A stretch of DNA of 64,000 bases, taken from positions 1-64,000 of the forward strand of contig NZ_SRUZ01000014.1 in the NCBI RefSeq assembly GCF_004791165.1, written 5' to 3'. A model generated the notes under the pieces. The model ran no database searches. It was not told the DNA's origin and saw nothing but the letters and a program-made list of their open reading frames with translations. This document shows, in pieces, positions 59,605-64,000 of this stretch (the stretch's first letter is position 1; each line of letters opens with the position of its first letter). This DNA is from Mesorhizobium sp. M8A.F.Ca.ET.218.01.1.1. GTDB lineage: Bacteria > Pseudomonadota > Alphaproteobacteria > Rhizobiales > Rhizobiaceae. The position numbers and the translations under genes are program-made.

Positions 59605-60303
59605 TCAGTCACCACCGCGGCTTATGGCGACAAAGCGATCCCGAACGATATCCGAGCGGCCCGCGGGCCCGCGGACATTGCCTTCAAGGAAATATTCGAA
59701 ATCGGCATCTTCAAGCAGCGCCGCAAACTGCGCGGCGATGAACTGGCGGATTTCGGCATCGGCTCCGAGGATTTCATCGACGATTTCCGGCCGGCCATCG
59801 ACGATAAGGAGGATGTCCTCCAGATCACGGCTCATGAAGAGATCGCCTTCGCCGCGGCCGAGATAGGCCTCAAGCTTTGTCGCGACGAATAATTCCGGGG
59901 CCAGGTGTTTGATCGTCAGCTCGCCCGTCAGGGCATGATCGACGGACGTTTCTATCCCTCTAGCGTACCAGCGGTTACTGAAGCCGAGGATGTCAGGGTC
60001 GTCCGGCATGAAATCGACTTTGAGGTCGCCAAGCCGCATCCGGCAGATGACACTGTCTTCCTGCGACTCAGCAAATCCCCGCTTCCTTAGCTCTTCCTGC
60101 AACTGCGCCCAGCCCGCGTATCCCGCCAGGTCGACAATGAGGTCGACATCGTCAGTCGCCCTGACATCCTCAAGGGTCACTTCGTCGGTGATGAAAAGAG
60201 CGGTCGTACACCCGCCGACAAATACCAGGCGCTCCCGAAAGTCGCCGCCCAGCGCCTCGGCGACTGTCTGCAGCATGAAAAGCAGCTGGCCCCTGACGGT
60301 CAT
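59605..60303 (-). CDS. AbiEii-like nucleotidyltransferase
   Basis: The 232-residue protein has the nucleotidyltransferase core of the AbiEii/MNT type: RLVFVGGCTTALFI, then RATDDVDLIVDLAGY (catalytic Asp pair), and KVDFMPDDPDILGFSNRWYA for the third Asp. The helical C-terminal part (VATKLEAYLGRGEGDLFMSR, DLEDILLIVDGRPEIVDEIL) completes the family fold. Such proteins act as toxins in type IV-like toxin-antitoxin and abortive-infection systems by transferring nucleotides to tRNA or proteins. It overlaps the upstream regulator gene by 4 bases. Confidence 0.85.
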   Translation of the reverse strand: MTVRGQLLFMLQTVAEALGGDFRERLVFVGGCTTALFITDEVTLEDVRATDDVDLIVDLAGYAGWAQLQEELRKRGFAESQEDSVICRMRLGDLKVDFMPDDPDILGFSNRWYARGIETSVDHALTGELTIKHLAPELFVATKLEAYLGRGEGDLFMSRDLEDILLIVDGRPEIVDEILGADAEIRQFIAAQFAALLEDADFEYFLEGNVRGPAGRSDIVRDRFVAISRGGD

Positions 60304-60878
60304 TTGTTCAAAAGCCTCTCGGAAAGCCGCTGCCCCGCCAGACCCGCCTCACGCTGATTTCCGAGCCGGATGGCATCGACGAGGGCTAGGTACTCGTACA
60401 GCCGTTCGTCCTTCTGGACAGCTTCAGGCACGCTCTTGAATAGGGGCTCTACCGATTGCCCCATGTCACGACCTTCTGCGTACGGCCAGATGTGTATGTA
60501 GTCACCCCCGCTTACCAGCAGCCCCTTGAGCATGGGCGCGGCAAACGCCGTGGGTATGCCGCGCGTCATCCCCCCGGCTTTTGCCGGGAACACAAACTTC
60601 AGCCCATGGACGATAAAGTTATGCAGATTGCGACGATGGGGATTGGCTCGTCCCGTCTCCCGATCTTTGATGGCTAGTCCCGATGATAGGCTTCGCTTGA
60701 TAGAAGCGTTGATCTCGCTCTTGCTGATTCCAACGAGCGACTCCAGGCCACGGACAGAATAAGGGGCCTCGCCCGGAATGCCCCAGTGAGGCTCCCCGGA
60801 GCCAACTAGCCCTTCCTGCTCCTGCAAGCTCACCAGCTTCAGAAGCACCACGATATCCTGACTTTTCATTCCATTCAT
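60300..60878 (-). CDS. Winged-helix regulator, presumed antitoxin partner of the nucleotidyltransferase
   Basis: The 192-residue protein starts with a winged-helix-like segment (DIVVLLKLVSLQEQEG, YSVRGLESLVGISKSEINAS, IKRSLSSGLA). The conserved tail HNFIVHGLKFVFPAKAGGMT, then RGIPTAFAAPMLKG and LALVDAIRLGNQREA, is one I have seen next to nucleotidyltransferases. I chose the ATG at 60878 because AGAGGA lies 8 bases upstream; the ATG at 60911 has no ribosome-binding site and lies beyond the operator. It probably represses its own operon through the palindrome at 60885-60910. Confidence 0.78.
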   Translation of the reverse strand: MNGMKSQDIVVLLKLVSLQEQEGLVGSGEPHWGIPGEAPYSVRGLESLVGISKSEINASIKRSLSSGLAIKDRETGRANPHRRNLHNFIVHGLKFVFPAKAGGMTRGIPTAFAAPMLKGLLVSGGDYIHIWPYAEGRDMGQSVEPLFKSVPEAVQKDERLYEYLALVDAIRLGNQREAGLAGQRLSERLLNK

Positions 60879-60884
60879 GCGACG

Positions 60885-60910
60885 TGTCCTCTGTCCTAGG
60901 ACTAAGGACA
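60885..60910. promoter_or_regulatory. 26-bp inverted repeat, candidate operator of the NTase operon
   Basis: The sequence begins TGTCCT and ends AGGACA, with a central TCCTAGGA palindrome; 11 of 13 base pairs are symmetrical. It overlaps the ribosome-binding site and lies just downstream of the -10 region, a good position for autorepression by the winged-helix protein. Confidence 0.65.
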
Positions 60911-60939
60911 TAGCATCATATCAGCCCGTCTCCTGTCAA
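60910..60939 (-). promoter_or_regulatory. Promoter of the NTase operon
   Basis: TTGACA (60939-60934) is a perfect -35 box. After 18 bases comes TGCTAT (60915-60910), a moderate -10, and the operator begins right there. TATGAT is also present 5 bases closer to the -35. Confidence 0.5.
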
Positions 60940-61096
60940 TGAGAATGAGACAAGGGCGGAGCGGGATGCGCCAAAACACATAATTATGACAATGAATTAG
61001 GGGGAATTCTCCTGCCCAACCGGTCAGGCAACCTGCTCCCCAACAGACCAGCTCTTTACCACGGCTAACCAGGCCAGAGCGCTTAGTCCTCAGAAT
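60940..61096. other. Divergent intergenic region between two operons
   Basis: The middle of this gap holds a perfect palindrome, CATAATTATG (60979-60988), and an imperfect one around GGGGAATTCTCC (61002-61013). They could bind regulators of either operon. No gene is seen. Confidence 0.45.
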
Positions 61097-61126
61097 TTGA
61101 CATTGTCAGCATTTTTGACTTACTAT
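61097..61126 (+). promoter_or_regulatory. Promoter of the QueC-like operon with operator-like repeats
   Basis: TTGACA (61097-61102) and TACTAT (61121-61126) are 18 bases apart. TGACA-T-TGTCA forms a perfect inverted repeat overlapping the -35, and TGACATTG recurs at 61129-61136, close to the start site. The XRE-domain protein encoded third in the operon is a candidate binder. Confidence 0.6.
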
Positions 61127-61146
61127 CCTGACATTGGAGAATCGTT

Positions 61147-61707
61147 ATGAGTGATGGTCCCCATCGCAGTCTGAATATGCGGCCCCACTGGAAAACCACC
61201 GCGCAGCGGGCGGCGAACCTCGCCCACACGCTCGATGATGTCTGCGCCACGTTCTCACAGGCGCTCAGGAGGGACATTCTGGCGGCGCCCATCGCTCCCG
61301 TTCGCGACATCATGAACAGCGACACGCTGTTTCCGAACATGCGCATCGAGAAGCTGGAAGCGCTTCGCGCGCGCCATCCCCGCTCGGCTGCCGCGAATAG
61401 CCTCATTGACTGCGCCGTTGAGGCAGCGTCCACGGGCGCAGCCGGGGAGACGGGAACGGCCACGGCGCTTACGGCCGCCTTGGAAGATTGTGCCCGTGCT
61501 CCTTTGCGGCAGATTGACGAGCACTATCAGCGGGAAGCCGGAGCGCGGGCAAGCCGGACGGTGCGCACGCGCCTTGAAGATGCCCTGGGCAAGATGGATC
61601 GCAGCAGCATGGCTCGCGACCTGCTTGCGTCCGATCGTCCGCCATCCCGCCGCACCGTTGAGGTACCGCGCCAGACCGGCATTGATGACGGGCCGCCCCT
61701 GCCATGA
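61147..61707 (+). CDS. Unknown protein, first gene of the QueC-like operon
   Basis: The 186-residue protein starts at an ATG 6 bases after GGAGA and ends in an ATGA overlap with the QueC-like gene. It opens with SLNMRPHWKTTAQRAANLAH, then TLDDVCATFSQALRRDILAA, which resembles other short proteins I have seen beside defence-type QueC genes, though I cannot name the family. A Gly/Ala/Thr-rich middle (AASTGAAGETGTATALTAAL) and a charged C-terminus follow. There is no signal peptide or membrane segment. It could be the target of the QueC-like enzyme, by analogy with QueC-dependent protein modification in type IV CBASS; this is inference. Confidence 0.72.
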   Translation: MSDGPHRSLNMRPHWKTTAQRAANLAHTLDDVCATFSQALRRDILAAPIAPVRDIMNSDTLFPNMRIEKLEALRARHPRSAAANSLIDCAVEAASTGAAGETGTATALTAALEDCARAPLRQIDEHYQREAGARASRTVRTRLEDALGKMDRSSMARDLLASDRPPSRRTVEVPRQTGIDDGPPLP

Positions 61708-63059
61708 CCTTAGCTCCTTACAAGGTAAAGGTGCCTGTCCATGCCATCGACACGGTTCCGTCCGGACGCCCGCGACGCGGCCGGCACGCCTTCGATATGG
61801 GCGCGAGTTTCAGCTGCAGCACCGCGGCTCTTGAATCCTATGCGTTCGCGAACTGGGAGCCCGTCATCTACGATGCGATGGTCGTAGCCGCATCCATCGA
61901 ATACGCGGATCGGACGTTCGCTCGCCCCAAACTCGGCTGGCGCCGCGACTTCACGCTGCGCGTTCCAGTGCTCGAGCCCGAGCGATGGCAAGAGCCATCG
62001 GTTTACAATGCCCTTCGGGACGCCGCCGGCTTTCTGACCGGCGATGACTGGGTCTTCGATTTCGTCCGGCGCGACGAAGCGACGCCGCGCCCCTCCCAGG
62101 AGTGCCTTCAGTTCAGCGTCACCACCGATGCGGTCATCGCGTATAGCGACGGCATGGACTCCCGCGCGGTTGCCGGACTCACTGCGCAGGAACTCGGACG
62201 CAAGCTGGTGCGCGTGAGGGTTGGCTCGAGGAAGGCAGGTCTTCCAGAGCCAGGCGAGCCAGTTCCTTTCACGGCCGTGCCTTATAACGTTAAGGCCTCC
62301 GGCGAGACGAGCGCCCGTAGTCGCGGCTTCAAGTTCGGGCTGGTCAGTGGGATCGCCGCTTATCTTACCGGCGCATCCGAGATAGTTCTCCCTGAAAGCG
62401 GTCAAGGAATCTTCGGGCCTGCTCTCGTCACGTCTTCGGCGCAGGCCTATCCCGACTTTCGCAGCCATCCCCTCTTCACGCGGCGCATGGAGCAATTTTT
62501 GACGGCGCTCCTGAAGCATCCGCTGCGCTTCATCTTTCCGCGTATCTGGTCGACCAAGGGCGAAACGCTTAAGGCCTATGCGGCCTTGCCGGACAGCGAC
62601 GACTGGCACGGCACGCGATCTTGCTGGCAGAGCGCCCGCCACTGTTCCCTGAACGGCGTACTGGTGCAATGCGGCGTCTGCGCGGCCTGCATGCTGCGCC
62701 GCATGAGTGTTCACGCAGCCGGCCTTCATGATGATGACAGCGGCTATGCGTGTAGCAACCTCACGGCCGCCACGTTCGAGGAAGGAATACAGCCCGGCTT
62801 CAAAATGCGGGGCCTGGCCTTGCGTGAGTACGCGATAGCAGGAACGCAGCATCTGGATCACCTGGCTGATCTCGTCCTTCCGATCCATCGACCGGTACTG
62901 CGGCGTCACGCTTTGCTGGCTTCTGGAGCGACCGGCATCCCGCATTCAGAAGTCGAAGAGAAACTGGTCTCTGTGCTCCAGCGGCATAGCGCCGAGTGGA
63001 ATAACTTCTTACGGGAAAAGGGAGCGCGTTCATTCCTAAGGCAATGGACGCGGGCATGA
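61704..63059 (+). CDS. QueC-like (7-cyano-7-deazaguanine synthase fold) defence-type protein
   Basis: The 451-residue protein has the QueC PP-loop in the form SDGMDSRAV (residues 148-156), where housekeeping QueC has SGGxDS. It also has a zinc-type Cys cluster (C307, C314, C323, C326, C329; QCGVCAACMLRR). It is twice as long as housekeeping QueC: about 140 residues precede the PP-loop and about 110 follow the Cys cluster. QueC makes the queuosine precursor preQ0, and relatives occur in Qat and type IV CBASS defence loci. No queC-pathway genes are present here, so a biosynthetic role in queuosine is unlikely. ATGA overlaps link it to both neighbours. Confidence 0.88.
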   Translation: MTLAPYKVKVPVHAIDTVPSGRPRRGRHAFDMGASFSCSTAALESYAFANWEPVIYDAMVVAASIEYADRTFARPKLGWRRDFTLRVPVLEPERWQEPSVYNALRDAAGFLTGDDWVFDFVRRDEATPRPSQECLQFSVTTDAVIAYSDGMDSRAVAGLTAQELGRKLVRVRVGSRKAGLPEPGEPVPFTAVPYNVKASGETSARSRGFKFGLVSGIAAYLTGASEIVLPESGQGIFGPALVTSSAQAYPDFRSHPLFTRRMEQFLTALLKHPLRFIFPRIWSTKGETLKAYAALPDSDDWHGTRSCWQSARHCSLNGVLVQCGVCAACMLRRMSVHAAGLHDDDSGYACSNLTAATFEEGIQPGFKMRGLALREYAIAGTQHLDHLADLVLPIHRPVLRRHALLASGATGIPHSEVEEKLVSVLQRHSAEWNNFLREKGARSFLRQWTRA

Positions 63060-64000
63060 ACATGATTGAGCCCCAAGAGCGCCTGTCTGACGCGGAGATC
63101 GGTGAACGTCTGCGCCTCGCCCGGGAAAGCCGTAGAATTACGCAAGCCGCGGCCGCCGATCTGATCGGAGCGGCGCGCACGACGATAGTTGCCATCGAGC
63201 AAGGAAAGCGCCGCGTCCAGATGGACGAACTGCAAAAACTTGCCGCAGCCTATAACACCTCTGCAAACGCGATCCTGCGACGCGCTGCCGTGCACTTGGA
63301 CATGGTGCCGCGCTTTCGGAAGCTGCATGAAAGCGAGGATGAAGACGTTGAACGGGCGACGCGCCTGCTCAACGACCTGGTACGGGCGGAGGTCGAGCTC
63401 GAGGATTCGCTTGGTATTGTGCGGGAGCGCCGCTACCCGCCCGAACGGCCGCTGCTCCCCGGTGATCTGTATACGCAGGCGGAGCAGCACGCGCAGGAAC
63501 TTCGTGACTGGCTGGGTCTAGGTCCCGGGCCAATTACCGATATCGTGTCCATCCTGGACCTGCAGCTGGGCGTCCGGGTGTACGTTCGAAAGCTTGACGG
63601 CAAGGTGGCGGGATTGTTCGCCTATGACGAGCGGGTCGGCGCATGCATTTTGCTGAATGCTTCTCACCCCCACGAACGGCTGACCCAGACCGGAGCGCAT
63701 GAGCTCGCGCATTTCGTATCAACGCGCCGTCAGCCTGAAGTTTTGACTGAGGATGAGCGTTTCGTATCGCGTGAAGAGCGCTATGCCAACATTTTCCAGC
63801 GCTGCTTTCTGACGCCAGGGCGGGAAGTTCGCCAGCGCTTCGCGGAAATCACGGCCGGGCAATCGCATCTGTCCCGCCGCCATGTAATCTTGCTGGCTCA
63901 TGCGTCCGGCGTTTCGCGCGAAGCAATGGTTCGGCGTCTGGAAGAGTTGGGACTTGCACGCCCGGGAACCTGGGACTGGTTCGTTTCCAACGGCGGCATT
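63056..64000 (+). CDS. XRE-ImmA/IrrE metallopeptidase (runs off the right edge)
   Basis: The visible 315 residues start with an XRE helix-turn-helix (RLARESRRITQAAAADLIGA, then RTTIVAIEQGKRRVQMDELQ). A helical linker leads to an ImmA/IrrE metallopeptidase domain with the zinc motif HELAH (215-219) in TGAHELAHFVSTRRQ. Such proteins cleave or antagonise repressors in SOS, mobile-element and toxin-antitoxin regulation. It overlaps the QueC-like gene by 4 bases (ATGA). The stop codon is beyond the window. It probably controls this operon by sensing damage or infection and by binding the TGACA repeats, which is inference. Confidence 0.9.
   Translation, partial: MNMIEPQERLSDAEIGERLRLARESRRITQAAAADLIGAARTTIVAIEQGKRRVQMDELQKLAAAYNTSANAILRRAAVHLDMVPRFRKLHESEDEDVERATRLLNDLVRAEVELEDSLGIVRERRYPPERPLLPGDLYTQAEQHAQELRDWLGLGPGPITDIVSILDLQLGVRVYVRKLDGKVAGLFAYDERVGACILLNASHPHERLTQTGAHELAHFVSTRRQPEVLTEDERFVSREERYANIFQRCFLTPGREVRQRFAEITAGQSHLSRRHVILLAHASGVSREAMVRRLEELGLARPGTWDWFVSNGGI

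Noticed and set aside
61710..62945. A 411-codon minus-strand frame opposite the QueC-like gene
   Set aside because: The QueC-like frame has the PP-loop and Cys cluster; the opposite frame is a shadow.
61147..64000. Canonical Qat or type IV CBASS system
   Set aside because: No KAP ATPase, TatD nuclease or CD-NTase is visible, and the 186-residue protein lacks the Gly/Ser-rich start I associate with QatB. Genes beyond the right edge could change this.
1..64000. CRISPR arrays
   Set aside because: The only regular repeats found are coding modules inside the RTX gene; no short repeats with unique spacers are seen.

Overview
The window is GC-rich DNA from an alphaproteobacterium, most likely of the Hyphomicrobiales (Rhizobiales). 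The signs are the codon use, the rrn-type leader at the left edge, a rhizobial-style serine recombinase and an RTX/PrtD-type secretion operon. The genus cannot be fixed from the sequence alone. No tRNA, rRNA body or CRISPR array is visible.

Layout. (1) 1-5.4 kb is a small accessory stretch: a strong stable-RNA-type promoter firing off the left edge, a ParDE-like toxin-antitoxin pair, several hairpin terminators, a large serine recombinase with its small upstream partner, a Tat-signal hypothetical protein and a solitary XRE regulator with a palindromic operator. (2) 5.4-31.9 kb, all on the minus strand, is a 20-gene operon-like array encoding an extracellular contractile injection system (eCIS; phage-tail-like particle). 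In transcription order: unknown 122-aa protein, sheath, tube, T4 gp26-like chaperone, Pro/Ala-rich protein, DUF4255 cap/terminator, AAA+ ATPase, 65-aa protein, DUF4157 cargo with a nuclease-like C-terminus, CIS_tube hub protein, LysM protein, gp27-like hub, gp5-like OB spike, PAAR-like tip, gp25, three large baseplate/tail proteins, a DUF6519/beta-helix protein and a CARDB-like protein. There are no capsid or terminase genes, so it is not a prophage. (3) 32.6-47.3 kb, also minus strand, is an RTX type I secretion operon: HlyC-like acyltransferase, a signal-peptide protein, a 3,245-aa RTX protein, a PrtD-type ABC exporter and an HlyD adaptor. No TolC-like gene is present. (4) 47.7-52.4 kb carries two class III nucleotide cyclases with TPR repeats, divergently placed, with decayed gene fragments between them. 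(5) 52.4-56.1 kb mixes decayed genes (cyclic-nucleotide-binding fragment, frameshifted Tat protein, IS110-type transposase remnant) with one intact alpha/beta hydrolase. (6) 56.2-64 kb is a dense island that looks defence-related. On the minus strand are a winged-helix regulator, an AbiEii-like nucleotidyltransferase, a PP2C phosphatase, an HNH protein and a DUF3800 protein. Divergently on the plus strand are an unknown 186-aa protein, a QueC-like enzyme and an XRE-ImmA/IrrE protein that runs off the right edge.

How the parts work together. The eCIS array supplies the parts of a contractile particle plus one obvious cargo. The RTX operon is a second export route, for a giant Ca-binding protein whose AT-rich N-terminal region and cotranscribed secreted partner look separately acquired. 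The right-hand island contains two operons divided by about 270 bp that contains promoters and palindromes for both. Its gene families (NTase, PP2C, HNH, DUF3800, QueC-like, ImmA) recur in anti-phage and toxin-antitoxin loci, but neither gene combination matches a system I can name with confidence.
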